Source: Streptomyces sp. CB02400 (GTDB lineage: Bacteria; Actinomycetota; Actinomycetes; Streptomycetales; Streptomycetaceae). Taken from it: 64,000 bases of DNA. The translations under genes and the position numbers were made by a program. The stretch spans positions 62,001 to 126,000 of the forward strand of contig NZ_LIWB01000023.1 of assembly GCF_001905725.1 (NCBI RefSeq). Reading direction: 5' to 3'. Within the stretch, counting starts at the first letter, position 1; every line of letters starts with the position of its first letter. Positions 24,362 through 33,731 of the stretch are shown in pieces. The notes beneath the pieces are model-generated. The model had not been told where the DNA came from and did no database searches. It saw nothing but the letters and a program-made list of their open reading frames with translations.

Positions 24362-25675
24362 TTGTCCTCCTCCGCCACCTCCCCGCTCGCCCAGGCGACC
24401 GGGACGACGGCCCGCCGTAGCCGCACCGTCGTCATCGCCCTGTGCTGGGCACTCGTCCTCCTCGACGGCATCGACACGTTCATCTACGGCTCCGTGCTTC
24501 CGAAGATGCTCGGCGGCCACAGCCTCGGCCTCACCCCGGACGTCGCGGGCACGATCGGCAGTTACACCAACTTCGGCATGCTGCTCGGCACGATCGTGTC
24601 CGGCACGGCCTCGAACTGGATCGGCCGTCGCGTCACCGTCTTCGCCAGCGTCGTGATCTTCACCCTCGCCACGCTGGGCACCGGCTGGTCCCAGTCCTCG
24701 GGCCAGTTCGGCTTCTTCCGTTTCGTGTGCGGCTTCGGCCTCGGCGCGCTGCTGCCGATCGCGATCTCGTACGGCATGGAGTTCACCTCGCGCGGCCGCC
24801 GCGCCCTCGCCACCGGCATCATCATGACCGCCCATCAGACCGGCGGCGCCCTGGCCCCGCTGATCGCCCTCTGGCTGGTCGACGACCACGGCTGGCGCTG
24901 GGCCTTCATCGCCTCCGCCATGCCCGCCCTGATCCTGCTCCCGGTCGCCTTCAAGCTGCTGCCCGAGTCGCCCACCAACCTGCTCACCCGCGGCCGCCGC
25001 GCCGACGCCGAGTTGCTCGCCGCCGCCTACGGCACCGAACTGGCCGAGCCCAAGGCGGGCGGCGGGGACAAGCTGGACGCGCTGAAGAACCTGTTCCGGC
25101 ACGGCCAGTGGTCCACCACCCTGTGCTTCTGGCTGACCTCCTTCGCGGGTCTGCTCCTGGTCTACGGAGTCGGCCAGTGGCTGCCGAAGATCATGGTCGA
25201 CCTCGGTTACGACACCGGCGACTCGCTGCTCTTCTCGACGTTCCTGAACGTCGGCGGCATCTGCGGCATGCTCATCGCCGGCCGCACCGCCGACCGTGTC
25301 GGCCCGCGCAAGGTCGTCATCGCCTGGTTCCTCCTGACCGCCGTCTTCGTCTACCTCATGGGCGTCCAGATGTCGGTCGGTGTCCTCTACGCGGTGGTCT
25401 TCTTCGCCGGACTGCTGCTCTTCTCCGGCCAGACCATGGTCTACGCGACGGTCGGCACCCACCACAACGACGAGGACCGCCCCACCGCCCTCGGCTGGGT
25501 CTCCGGCATGGGCCGCTTCGGCGCCATCTTCGGCCCCTGGATCGGCGGTGCGCTGATCGCGGCCGGCAACGCCGACATCGGCTTCACGATGTACGCCTGC
25601 GCCGCGCTCTTCGGAGCCCTGATGATGGCCCTGGCCGCCCTCACCATCAGGGCACGCTCGGCCGCGAGGCACTAA
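24362..25675 (+). CDS. MFS aromatic acid importer (AAHS type), probable gallate permease
   Basis: A 437-residue major facilitator of the aromatic acid:H+ symporter group. The first helix carries LLDGIDTFIYGSVLP, matching the DG-D motif of PcaK-type carriers. The loop GTASNWIGRRVTVF follows helix 2, and AGRTADRVGPRKVV is the equivalent loop in the second half. About 12 hydrophobic segments are seen. The only suitable start is TTG at 24362, eight bases after AGAGGAAA, so translation is probably modest. Proximity and shared operators with the gallate genes make gallate or a similar hydroxybenzoate the likely cargo. Confidence 0.82.
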   Translation: MSSSATSPLAQATGTTARRSRTVVIALCWALVLLDGIDTFIYGSVLPKMLGGHSLGLTPDVAGTIGSYTNFGMLLGTIVSGTASNWIGRRVTVFASVVIFTLATLGTGWSQSSGQFGFFRFVCGFGLGALLPIAISYGMEFTSRGRRALATGIIMTAHQTGGALAPLIALWLVDDHGWRWAFIASAMPALILLPVAFKLLPESPTNLLTRGRRADAELLAAAYGTELAEPKAGGGDKLDALKNLFRHGQWSTTLCFWLTSFAGLLLVYGVGQWLPKIMVDLGYDTGDSLLFSTFLNVGGICGMLIAGRTADRVGPRKVVIAWFLLTAVFVYLMGVQMSVGVLYAVVFFAGLLLFSGQTMVYATVGTHHNDEDRPTALGWVSGMGRFGAIFGPWIGGALIAAGNADIGFTMYACAALFGALMMALAALTIRARSAARH

Positions 25676-25929
25676 CGGTTGACAGCTCGAAGGGCCGCCC
25701 CCGCAACCGGGTCGGCGGCCCGGGAGCTGGCGCGGCAGCGGCACCGATCTGGTCTCGCGCCTGGTCAACGAGACGCCGCGCGACGGTGTCCCGCTGACTC
25801 CGCAGGACTTCGACAACTACTTCTTAGAAGCCGATCCCATGCCGCGCCCAGGAACGCCCACCCGGCATCTTCGAGACGACTGTCGATGTTGTTGCCCCGC
25901 ACAGCATGGACGAGAGCTTGACTGCCCCA
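25676..25929. other. Junction with an unassigned gene remnant
   Basis: Between the MFS stop and the IS5-type remnant a plus-strand frame near 25750-25823 reads LVSRLVNETPRDGVPLTPQDF then a stop. It looks like the C-terminal tail of a real protein but I do not recognise the family. No inverted repeat matching the right end of the IS element was found here, so the left end of the element appears lost. Confidence 0.35.
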
Positions 25930-26761
25930 ACAAAGCCTCTGGACGTGGCGGTGGGTGATCAGGCAGACGGCGAATCCGAGGAAGGCTTCGTGGACGTCGT
26001 AGCGTCGTTCCCAGCGGATGCACAGACGACGGAAACCGTGCAGCCAGGAGATCGTCCGCTCGACGACCCAGCGGAAAATCCCCAGGCCGGCGGCGTGGGG
26101 TTGGCCGCGTTCGGCGATCACCGGGCGTATGCCTCGCTCGCGGAGGAGCCGCCGGTACTTGTCATGGTCGTAGCCGCGGTCGGCGAAGAGCATGGCCGGG
26201 CGGAGTCGGGGCCGGCCGACCACCCCGGCAACTGCCGGGATCTTGTCGAGCAGGAGCAGCAGTTGGGTGACGTCACCCGCGGTTCCCGCCGGTCAGCGAC
26301 ACCGCGAGCGGGATGCCCTGTCCGTCGGTGATGACGTGGTGCTTGCTGCCCGGCCGTGCACGGTCGACCGGGCTGGGGCCGCTTTTGGGCCCCGGCGAGC
26401 GGCCCGGACGTGGGTGGGGGTGCCCCCGGCGAAGCCAGGGGGAGAGTCGATCACCGCCCGCGACCAGTCGAGCTGGTTCTTCGACCGCAGCTTCTTCGGT
26501 AGAAGCGAATGCAGCTGGTCCCAGACACCAGCCTCGTTCCGGGCGGCCAGGCGTCGCCAGCAGGTCATGTCGGAACCAAAGCCCGGTTCCTGGGGCAGGT
26601 ACTCCCATTGGATGCCGGTGTGCAGCACGAACAGGGTTCCGCACAACGCCTGTCGGTCCGGCACCCTCGACCTGCTTCGGCCTCGGTTCGGGCAACAATG
26701 TCTCGATCAGCGACCACAGCTCATCCGAGATGAACCACGGCCGCGACTGTCTCTTCCCCAC
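25930..26761 (-). pseudogene. IS5-family transposase, frameshifted
   Basis: Starting at GTG 26761 the frame reads KRQSRPWFISDELWSLIETLLPE, typical of IS5-type transposases. Near 26660 it shifts into a frame with ALCGTLFVLHTGIQWEYLPQE and WRRLAARNEAGVWDQLH. Near 26390 it shifts again to VDRARPGSKHHVITDGQGIPL. After a further shift near 26230 it gives MLFADRGYDHDKYRRLLRERG and the RWVVERTISWLHGFRR end. At least three frame breaks make it inactive. Confidence 0.8.
26414..26444. repeat. Small GC hairpin inserted in the transposase pseudogene
   Basis: The stretch gggggtgcccccggcgaagc and what follows adds about nine codons (reading PPGFAGGTPT on the minus strand) in the middle of the otherwise conserved DS-HVRAARRG region. 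Similar short palindromic units are scattered in Streptomyces genomes, so it looks like a miniature repeat inserted without changing frame. Confidence 0.45.
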
Positions 26762-26825
26762 GACCACAACAACGATCCAGCGTCCTGAAGTCACAGGATC
26801 AACAACTTTTGTCAGAACCAGTAAG

Positions 26826-27222
26826 GCATGCCGGCCTAGCTTGCATCGGGCAGCCAAAAGCCCGCTGGCTCAGACGGCCAAGATCGTCGGCTGGTCGATG
26901 TCCTTGGCGGACTTAAGAGTGGAGCCGGTCAGGACCGCGAGGGTTTTCCAACGGCAAGGACTCTTCACGCTGGTCACCATGCCGCCCGCGGTCTGATACC
27001 TCGGCAGCCACGCGGCAACACGAATGAACCGTCCGCAGAACTTGTAAGGACCCGGATGACGATCGGGCCACCGACTGTCGGCTCGAGCGCGGCATGCAGT
27101 CAGCCGAGTCCCACAAGGGCCAGGACAACGAGGAGGTACATCCTGACGATGAGGTCGCCGAGTAGTGGCGTGGAGACCGCCGACCGTCCCCCCGTGGCCC
27201 GTCGGCGGCGCTCGTCACCGGC
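26826..27222. other. 397-base gap without a recognised gene
   Basis: Short open frames on both strands do not resemble a known protein. The base composition is less GC-rich than in neighbouring genes. It probably holds further mobile-element debris. Confidence 0.4.
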
Positions 27223-28296
27223 CTATACGGCGTCGGGCGGCGTGACGCCCAGCCTCCCGGCACTCTCCGTGAGGTCGCGCCAGACCTTCTGCGCCACCGG
27301 TACCCCGTTCTCGCCCCGCTCCGCCGCCGTCGCCGCGCTGCGCTCACCGGGGTAGTACACCCCGTCGGCGCCGTCAGCCACGGGCAGCCCCTTCAGAGTG
27401 CCCAGGGTGGTGCCGACGGCTTCGGCGAAGTCCTTCGCACTGCCGCCGAACGCCGCCGGATCGATGGCGATGAGCAGCGCGTTCTGGCGGTGCTTGCGGC
27501 CGGCCGGGTCGTCGGAGTGGAAGGCCGAGAAGATCGGCGCGCCGACCAGGACGCTGGTGAGCAGTTCGAAGGCCAGGGACATGCCGGAGCCCTTGGCGCC
27601 GCCCAGCGGCAGCGGCATGACCGCCTTCTCTGGGTCGGTGGTGGGGGTGCCGTCCTCGGCGGCGGCGGCGTTCTCCGGCAGCGGGGTGCCGTTCGCCTTC
27701 GCCTGACGGATCTTGCCGAGGGCGATGGTGGCGGTGGCCATGTCGAGCAGCAGCGGTGCGTGTCCGGCGGCCGGTACGGCGATGGCGAGGGGGCTGGTGG
27801 CGACGGCGGCGCCCCTGACGCCGGTGTAGCCCATGTTGGGCATGCCGGCGACGAAGCCGAGGCCGACCAGGCCCTGTTCGGCGATCTTCGAGACGTAGTA
27901 GCCGATGGCGCCTGTGTGGACGGTGCGGCGTACGCCGACGGAGGCGACGCCGTACGTCCTGGCCCGCTCGACCGCCTCATCGGCGGCGGCGCTGAGGGCG
28001 ACCGGGCCGGGGGCGCGGTCGGCGTCGATCAGGGCGGCGGCCGGGGTGGTCGACTCGACCTTGATGTCGGCCCGGGCGTTGGCGACGCCCTTGGCTAGCA
28101 GGTCCAGGTAAGCGGGGACGCGGGCGACGCCGTGGGATTCGACGCCGCGCTGGGCCGCCCAGATGAACACGTCGGCGGTGGTGCGGGCGTGCTCGGGGCT
28201 CAAGCCCCCTTTCTCCAGGAGGGCGGCGGCGAAGGCGCGCAGTTCGTCGGCGGGGACGCGGACTTTCCCCGGCCTGGGGATGGCGGTGTCGGTCAT
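27223..28296 (-). CDS. Ldh-family NAD(P)-dependent 2-hydroxyacid dehydrogenase
   Basis: A 357-residue protein of the malate/L-lactate/ureidoglycolate/sulfolactate dehydrogenase family (Ldh_2), distinct from classical lactate dehydrogenase. Signatures are VFIWAAQRGVESHGVARVPAYL near residue 48, VRRTVHTGAIGYYV near residue 120, NMGYTGVRGAAVATSPLAIAVPA, and LPLGGAKGSGMSLAFELLTSVL near residue 245. It would oxidise an L-2-hydroxyacid to a 2-oxoacid. The start at 28296 has CAGGAGACC upstream. It follows a ThDP enzyme by 17 bases on the same strand, suggesting oxidation of a hydroxyacid feeding that decarboxylase-like enzyme. Confidence 0.82.
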   Translation of the reverse strand: MTDTAIPRPGKVRVPADELRAFAAALLEKGGLSPEHARTTADVFIWAAQRGVESHGVARVPAYLDLLAKGVANARADIKVESTTPAAALIDADRAPGPVALSAAADEAVERARTYGVASVGVRRTVHTGAIGYYVSKIAEQGLVGLGFVAGMPNMGYTGVRGAAVATSPLAIAVPAAGHAPLLLDMATATIALGKIRQAKANGTPLPENAAAAEDGTPTTDPEKAVMPLPLGGAKGSGMSLAFELLTSVLVGAPIFSAFHSDDPAGRKHRQNALLIAIDPAAFGGSAKDFAEAVGTTLGTLKGLPVADGADGVYYPGERSAATAAERGENGVPVAQKVWRDLTESAGRLGVTPPDAV

Positions 28297-28313
28297 GGTG
28301 CGGGTCTCCTGGG

Positions 28314-30023
28314 TCAGCGGGTGACGAGGACGTCGACGACGGCGGTGGTTCCCTCCGCCACGGCCTTCAGCGCGCGCTCCAGGGCGGGCGCGAGGGCGTC
28401 GGTGGTGTCGACGGTCTCGGTGTGCATGCCGAACGGTTCGGCGAAGGCCGCGAGCCGGGGCAGGCGGTGCAGGTCGGTGCCGAGCCACTCCCCGGTCTCG
28501 GCCGCCGCGCCCTCGGGGTAGAAGCGGCGGTGGTTGAGGTTCATCGACTTGTAGACACGGTTGTTGAAGACCACGATCAGCACCGGCAGGTCGTACGCCT
28601 TCGCCGCGTCGTACGACTGGATGACCGGGTTGTAGGCGAAGGCGCCGTCCCCGATGGTGAGGACCACCGGGCGGTCCTTCGCGGCCAGTTTGACGCCGAG
28701 CGCGACGGCGATGCCCTGGCCGAGTCCGCCCTGGACGTAGAAGTACGAGTCGGGGGCGGCGGTCTTCAAGTGACGCTTGACGACGCGGCTGTGGGTGATG
28801 GTCTCGTCGACGACGACGGCTCCGGAGCCGGCGAGCAGCTTGCGCAGGGTGGCGGCGACCAGGACCGGGTCGACGCCCTCGGACTGTGCCGCCCTGGCCT
28901 CGGCGGCGGCGCTGGAGGCCTGCTCGGCGGCGTGGCGTTCCTCCTGCGCCGAACGGCGCGCGGCGACGGAACTCTCGTCGAGGCCCTTCGCCCGCTTGGC
29001 CAGCTGGCGCAGGGTGTTGGCGACGTTGCCTTCCAGGTACACGTCCGCGAAGAGCACCTGGTAGACGATGTGCGGGCGCTGCGGAACCTGGTCGATGACG
29101 ACGATCTGCGCCTTCGACGGCTTGCGGCTCGGCGGGTAGAACGGGGCCCGGCAGTTGACCAGGAGGATCAGGTCCGCCTCGTCCATCCACGGTCCGATGT
29201 CGCTGCCGGCGTGCAGTGGGTGGGTGCGCGGGAAGTTTCCGCAGACCGCCGAGTCGGGCTCGACGACCGGGATCTGCCACGCCTCGGCGAAGGCGACCAG
29301 GGCCTCGAGACCGCCCGCCTCACGGCCGGCGGTCTCGGTGACGATCACCGGGTTCTTCGCCTCGCGGATCAGCTGTGCGACCGGGTCGACCTCCTCGGGC
29401 GAGGAGTGTGTGGAGCCCGGCGGGACGACGGGCTTGGCCTCGCGGCCGTCCCACTCCTCCAGGAGGATCTCCAGCGGGATGTTCAGGTAGGCGGGGCCGG
29501 CCGGGGCCCGCCAGGCGAGCTCCGCCGCCCGCGTGATCATCGTGGGCAGGGTGCTGATGTCGGCGGCCTCGTTGGCCCACTTGGTGAACGGCTGGGCCAC
29601 GTGGTGCGGGCCGCCCACGATGGACAGGTTTCGGTACCACTGGCCGCCCGGGTCCTGGCCGGGGCCGTCGCCGTACGTGGTCGACTCCGAGGAGGCGACC
29701 AGCATCGGCACGCCGGCGAGGAGGGCGCCGTGCACGGCCATCGAACCCTGGAGGAGCCCGGGGGCGGCGTGCAGCAGCACGCCCTGCGGGCGGCGCCTGA
29801 CCAGCCCGTAGCCGGTGGCCATGCCGACCGCGACCGTCTCGTGGGTCAGGTCCAGGTACTCCGGCGCCGGCTCACCGTCCCGGTGACGCCGGGCCAGGGA
29901 CTCCCACACCGGGGCCCACTCGGACCCCGACGAGCAGAAGAGGTAGTCGGCGCCGACGGCGTTGAGGGCGGAGACGACGGCGTCACCGCCGTCGGCGCCC
30001 GGCTTGTTCCTGCTGTCCGTCAT
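28314..30023 (-). CDS. ThDP-dependent enzyme of the 2-oxoacid decarboxylase/acetolactate synthase family
   Basis: A 569-residue three-domain thiamine diphosphate enzyme. The cofactor-activating Glu is in DLTHETVAVGMATGYG near residue 60. The C-terminal ThDP motif is GDGAFAYNPVIQSYDAAKAYDLPVLIVVFNN in sense, running from GDG to NN around residues 440-475. A coiled, Ala/Glu-rich linker (AQEERHAAEQASSAAAEARAAQ) lies near residue 345. Possible activities include benzoylformate-type decarboxylase or C-C ligase. With an Ldh-type dehydrogenase and an aldehyde dehydrogenase nearby, a hydroxyacid to oxoacid to aldehyde to acid route is plausible. Confidence 0.75.
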   Translation of the reverse strand: MTDSRNKPGADGGDAVVSALNAVGADYLFCSSGSEWAPVWESLARRHRDGEPAPEYLDLTHETVAVGMATGYGLVRRRPQGVLLHAAPGLLQGSMAVHGALLAGVPMLVASSESTTYGDGPGQDPGGQWYRNLSIVGGPHHVAQPFTKWANEAADISTLPTMITRAAELAWRAPAGPAYLNIPLEILLEEWDGREAKPVVPPGSTHSSPEEVDPVAQLIREAKNPVIVTETAGREAGGLEALVAFAEAWQIPVVEPDSAVCGNFPRTHPLHAGSDIGPWMDEADLILLVNCRAPFYPPSRKPSKAQIVVIDQVPQRPHIVYQVLFADVYLEGNVANTLRQLAKRAKGLDESSVAARRSAQEERHAAEQASSAAAEARAAQSEGVDPVLVAATLRKLLAGSGAVVVDETITHSRVVKRHLKTAAPDSYFYVQGGLGQGIAVALGVKLAAKDRPVVLTIGDGAFAYNPVIQSYDAAKAYDLPVLIVVFNNRVYKSMNLNHRRFYPEGAAAETGEWLGTDLHRLPRLAAFAEPFGMHTETVDTTDALAPALERALKAVAEGTTAVVDVLVTR

Positions 30024-30036
30024 CTCGTGTGGTTCC

Positions 30037-30897
30037 TCAGCCCTCGACCGGCCAGTTCAGGACCTCGGAGATACCGCGGCCCATGATCCATTCAAGCTCC
30101 TCGGGCGTGAAGTCCCAGTGCTTGGTGAACTGCTCGATCGTGTCGGTGTAGGTGATGCCGTGGCCGAGCAGGCGGGTGATGTCGGTGCCGTAGAAGCAGC
30201 GCTGCGGCCCCATCCTGTCGACCATCTCGCGCACGTACTTCTGGATGTTGTTGTTGGGGAAGGGCTGCGTGGAGTAGCCGGGCAGCGCCGAGACCTTCAC
30301 GTAGATGTTCGGGTGGGCGGCCAGGTCGGCGGTCTCCTGGACCCAGTAGCCGATCGCGTCGTCGACGCAGCGGGCCATGATGCCCATGTGGTCGATGATG
30401 ATCTTCAGCTCGGGGTGCCTGGCGGCGATCTCGCCCAGCTCGCGCTTCCAGATCGGGGCGTGGACCATGGTGGGGATGCCGAGCTGCTCGGCGATCGGCC
30501 AGTACCAGTCGTTGGTGCCGTCGATCATCCAGTTGCGGTCCTGCGGGCGGTGGAAGGTCAGCCGCGTGCCCTTGATGTGCGGGTTCTGCGCGAAGTCCTT
30601 CAGCATGGCCGTGCCCTCGGCCTCGTTGTCCTGCGGGACACGGGCCATGATGCCGAAGCGGTCCGGGTGGGCCTCGCACGCCTCCAGGGCGTAGTCGATG
30701 CGGTTGCCCTCCCAGGACGGCGGGAGGATCAGCGCCCGGTTGACGCCGGCCTCGTCCATCAGCTCCAGGGCCTCCTCGTAGGAGAAGGGGTCCTCGCGGT
30801 GGCCGTTGAGGCGGATGCGCTCACGGGCGCCCGGGACCCAGGGGCGGTCCGGGGTCTCTTCCTTCCAGATGTGGATCTGGGTGTCGACGACGAACAT
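30037..30897 (-). CDS. Amidohydrolase-family (ACMSD-like) metal-dependent hydrolase/decarboxylase
   Basis: A 286-residue TIM-barrel amidohydrolase_2 protein. The N-terminal metal motif is DTQIHIW (residues 4-10, a D-x-x-x-H-x-W variant of DxHxH). Later metal-site blocks are KIIIDHMG near residue 175 and the C-terminal YGTDITRLLG near residue 235. Relatives are lactonases such as LigI/YtcJ-type and decarboxylases acting on aromatic acids. The start at 30897 is an ATG with only a weak upstream purine run. It lies 13 bases upstream of the ThDP gene, so they are co-transcribed. The substrate is unknown. Confidence 0.75.
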   Translation of the reverse strand: MFVVDTQIHIWKEETPDRPWVPGARERIRLNGHREDPFSYEEALELMDEAGVNRALILPPSWEGNRIDYALEACEAHPDRFGIMARVPQDNEAEGTAMLKDFAQNPHIKGTRLTFHRPQDRNWMIDGTNDWYWPIAEQLGIPTMVHAPIWKRELGEIAARHPELKIIIDHMGIMARCVDDAIGYWVQETADLAAHPNIYVKVSALPGYSTQPFPNNNIQKYVREMVDRMGPQRCFYGTDITRLLGHGITYTDTIEQFTKHWDFTPEELEWIMGRGISEVLNWPVEG

Positions 30898-31045
30898 GTC
30901 GAACTCGCTTTCTCGAACGTTCTCGAAGGGGGTGGTGGGTGGTGCGAGATGAACGCTAGGCGGGTGAAGAGGCCTTGCCGAGAGCTTGGGATGCAAGCTG
31001 TTGTTGCGCGAAAGTGCGCTGTGAACAGGGCGTTCTCGGCGTGCG

Positions 31046-32245
31046 TCAGGCCTCGTCGAAGACGGCGCCGACGATGTGCTCGGCGATCGCCATCGAGGCG
31101 GTGGCGGCCGGCGAGGGCGCGTTGCGCACGGCGGTGATCCTGCCCACCTGGTGGATGCGGAAGTCGTCCACCAGGGTGCCGTCCCGGTCCAGGGCCTGGG
31201 CCCGTACGCCGGCTCCGCCGCGGACCACGTCCCCCGCGCCGACGCCGGGGACGTACAGGCCCGCGTCCTTCATGAAGGCTGTGGTGGACAGCGAGCCGCG
31301 GTACTCCTTGATGCCGGTGCGCCAGTGCTGGGCCGCCATCCTCCAGGAGCCCGGGTAGGCGGCGAGGCCGAGCAGGTCCTTCGGGGAGACCTTGGTGAGC
31401 TTGTAGCCCTCCCTGGCCAGTGCCAGGACGGCGTTGGGGCCGACCTCCACCGTTCCGTCGACCCGGGGGGTGAAGTGGACCCCCAGGAACGGGTAACGGG
31501 GGTCCGGCACGGGATAGATGAGGCCGCGGACGAGATGGGTGCGGTCCGGCTTGAGCAGCATGTACTCGCCCCGGAACGGGATGATCCTGGGTTCCTGCTT
31601 GTCCTGGGCGAGCCTGGCCACCGAGTCCGACTGCAGGCCGGCGCACAGGATCAGCCGGTCCACCTTCAGGCGCTGTTGTCCGGAGGCCACCTCGATGCCG
31701 CCCGGCACGTTGGTGATGCCGGTGACGGGGAACCCGAGCTTGACCTCGCCGCCCGCGTCGGTGATGTCCTTGGCGAACTCCCGGGCAATCGCCGGGTAGT
31801 CGGTGATGGCGGTGCGCGGGGAGTGCAGGGCCGCGATACCGCCGGCGTTCGGCTCCAGGTCCTTGATCTCGTCCTTGGAGACCTTCCTCAGGTCGGGCAC
31901 GTGGTTGTTCCTGGCCCGCTCGTAGAGGTTCTCCATGCGGCCCAGCTCGTCCTGACGGACGGCCATCACGAGCTTGCCGATCTCCCGGTAGGGCAGCGCG
32001 CGGTCCTGGCAGTACTCGCGCAGCAGTGCCACACCGCGCACGGTCAGGTTCGCCTTGAGGCTGCCCGGCGTGTAGTAGATGCCCGCGTGCACGACACCCG
32101 AGTTGTGGCCGGTCTGGTGCAGCGAGACCTGCCGCTCCTTCTCGAACACCACGACCCGGGTGCCGGGGCGCCTGAGCGCGATCTCGCGGCCCGTGGCCAG
32201 ACCCACGATGCCGGCGCCGACGATGCCGATCGTCTCGTCAGCCAT
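31046..32245 (-). CDS. lhgO: FAD-dependent L-2-hydroxyglutarate oxidase-like (LhgO)
   Basis: A 399-residue DAO-family flavoprotein. The FAD-binding motif is IGIVGAGIVGLATGREIALRRPG at the N-terminus, followed by the LhgO signature SLHQTGHNSGVVHAGIYYTPGSLKA near residue 45. Other matches are FRGEYMLLKPD, PVPDPRYPFLGVHFTPR and VGPNAVLAL. LhgO oxidises L-2-hydroxyglutarate to 2-oxoglutarate, passing electrons to the respiratory chain. The ATG at 32245 is seven bases after GGAGG; the ATG at 32251 is too close. It sits 37 bases after the aldehyde dehydrogenase in the same direction. Confidence 0.82.
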   Translation of the reverse strand: MADETIGIVGAGIVGLATGREIALRRPGTRVVVFEKERQVSLHQTGHNSGVVHAGIYYTPGSLKANLTVRGVALLREYCQDRALPYREIGKLVMAVRQDELGRMENLYERARNNHVPDLRKVSKDEIKDLEPNAGGIAALHSPRTAITDYPAIAREFAKDITDAGGEVKLGFPVTGITNVPGGIEVASGQQRLKVDRLILCAGLQSDSVARLAQDKQEPRIIPFRGEYMLLKPDRTHLVRGLIYPVPDPRYPFLGVHFTPRVDGTVEVGPNAVLALAREGYKLTKVSPKDLLGLAAYPGSWRMAAQHWRTGIKEYRGSLSTTAFMKDAGLYVPGVGAGDVVRGGAGVRAQALDRDGTLVDDFRIHQVGRITAVRNAPSPAATASMAIAEHIVGAVFDEA

Positions 32246-32282
32246 TGGCATCCTCCTCTCTGTTCCTGCCGCTCCCCCGCCG

Positions 32283-33731
32283 TCAGGCGCCGAAGTGAAT
32301 GGCGACCGTCTTGACGCGGGTGGAGAAGCGCAGGACCTCTTCGCCCTGCTCCTTGTAGCCGGTGCCGGAGTCGTGGAAGCCACCGAAGGGCAGGTGCACG
32401 TCCCAGCCGGGCGTCGGGTGGTTGACCGCGATCTGGCCGCACTCGGCTTCGTCGACGAAGCGGTGGGCGGCGCCGATGTCGCGGGTGAAGACGGCCGCGG
32501 CCAGGCCGTACACGGAGTCGTTGACGGCCTGGACGGCCTGTGCGAAGTCGTCGACGGCGCGGACGGCGAGGACCGGACCGAAGACCTCGTCCCGCCAGAC
32601 GGCCATCTCGGGGGTGACGTCGCCGAGCACGGTCGGCTGCACGTAGCAGCCGTGCGCGTGGTCGCCCTCGGTGTCGGCGCCGCCGCCGGTGAGGACCGCC
32701 GCACCCTCCTCGACCGCCTTGTGCAGGTCGGCGAGGACGCTGTCGCGCTGCTTGGGGCTGGACAGCGGGCACATCGTGGTCGCCGGGTCGCTGCCCGGGC
32801 CGACCTTGAGCTTCTCGACCTCGGCGACCAGCAGCCGGGTGAACTCCTCGTACACCGGACGCTCGACGATCACCCGGCTGGTGGCGGTGCAGCGCTGGCC
32901 GGCCTGGCCGAAGGAGCCGGCGACGACGGCCTTCGCGGCGGACGGCAGGTCGGCGTCCTTCAGGACGACGGAGGCGTTCTTGCCGCCCAGCTCGCCCTGG
33001 AAGCGGACGTTGCGGTCGCCGAGGCGGCGGCGGATGGAGTTGCCGACCTCGTTGGAACCGGTGAAGGTGATGCCGGCGATGCGCGGGTCGTCCAGAAGCG
33101 CCTCCTCGATCTCCCGGGTGCGGCCGGTGACGACGTTCAGCACGCCGGCGGGCAGTCCCGCGTCGTGCAGGGCGCGCGCGAAGCGCAGTCCGGACATCGG
33201 GGTGTCCGTGGCCGGCTTGAACACGGCCGCGTTGCCGGTCGCGAGCAGCGGGGCGAGCTTGCGGGCGGGGGTGATCAGCGGGTCGTTCCAGGGGCTGATG
33301 ACCAGGATGACGCCGATCGGCTCGCGCTGGGTGTGCGTACGGGTGTCGGGGCGGGCGTCGTGCAGGAGGGTGCCGTAGCCCTGGCGGGCGAGGCCGGCGT
33401 AGTAGTCGAGGAAGTCGGCGGCCTTGCCCGCCTCGCCGCGGGCCTCGGCCAGCGTCTTGCCGTTCTCGGCGGTGACGTCGGCGGCGATGTCGTCGAGCCG
33501 CTCGCGGATCAGGCGGGCCGCGTCGGTGAGGACGCGGGCCCGCTCGAAGGGGCTGGTGCGCTTCCAGACGGCGAAACCCCGCTCGGCCTGGTCGTAGGCC
33601 CTGGCGACGTCCTTGGCGGACAGTGCCGGGATCCGGGCCACGGGGGCGCGGACGTCGGCCGGGTCGTGGACGTCGATCCACGCGCCGGTCGTCACCCACT
33701 CTCCGCCCAGGAGCGTTTCCAAGGTGCGCAT
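32283..33731 (-). CDS. Aldehyde dehydrogenase, aromatic-aldehyde type
   Basis: A 482-residue NAD(P)-dependent aldehyde dehydrogenase. The catalytic glutamate is in FQGELGGKNASVVL and the catalytic cysteine in GQAGQRCTATSRV, about residues 250-285. The cofactor motif is FTGSNEVGNSI. The C-terminal PFGGFHDSGTGYKEQG is conserved in the benzaldehyde or vanillin dehydrogenase group. The start at 33731 has AAGGAAG upstream. It could oxidise an aldehyde made by the ThDP enzyme. It is divergent from the ABM-family gene at 33955. Confidence 0.85.
   Translation of the reverse strand: MRTLETLLGGEWVTTGAWIDVHDPADVRAPVARIPALSAKDVARAYDQAERGFAVWKRTSPFERARVLTDAARLIRERLDDIAADVTAENGKTLAEARGEAGKAADFLDYYAGLARQGYGTLLHDARPDTRTHTQREPIGVILVISPWNDPLITPARKLAPLLATGNAAVFKPATDTPMSGLRFARALHDAGLPAGVLNVVTGRTREIEEALLDDPRIAGITFTGSNEVGNSIRRRLGDRNVRFQGELGGKNASVVLKDADLPSAAKAVVAGSFGQAGQRCTATSRVIVERPVYEEFTRLLVAEVEKLKVGPGSDPATTMCPLSSPKQRDSVLADLHKAVEEGAAVLTGGGADTEGDHAHGCYVQPTVLGDVTPEMAVWRDEVFGPVLAVRAVDDFAQAVQAVNDSVYGLAAAVFTRDIGAAHRFVDEAECGQIAVNHPTPGWDVHLPFGGFHDSGTGYKEQGEEVLRFSTRVKTVAIHFGA

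Larger units (their letters stand above)
25930..26825 (-). mobile_element. Degenerate IS5-family insertion sequence
   Basis: The right end (26762-26825) matches the solo end at 15532-15596, and the enclosed transposase is broken by frameshifts. A short GC hairpin is inserted at about 26414-26444. No matching left inverted repeat could be found, so the element is probably immobile. Confidence 0.7.

Noticed and set aside
26313..26996. A 227-codon plus-strand open frame across the IS5-type remnant
   Set aside because: It is antisense to the recognisable transposase segments and has no domain features.
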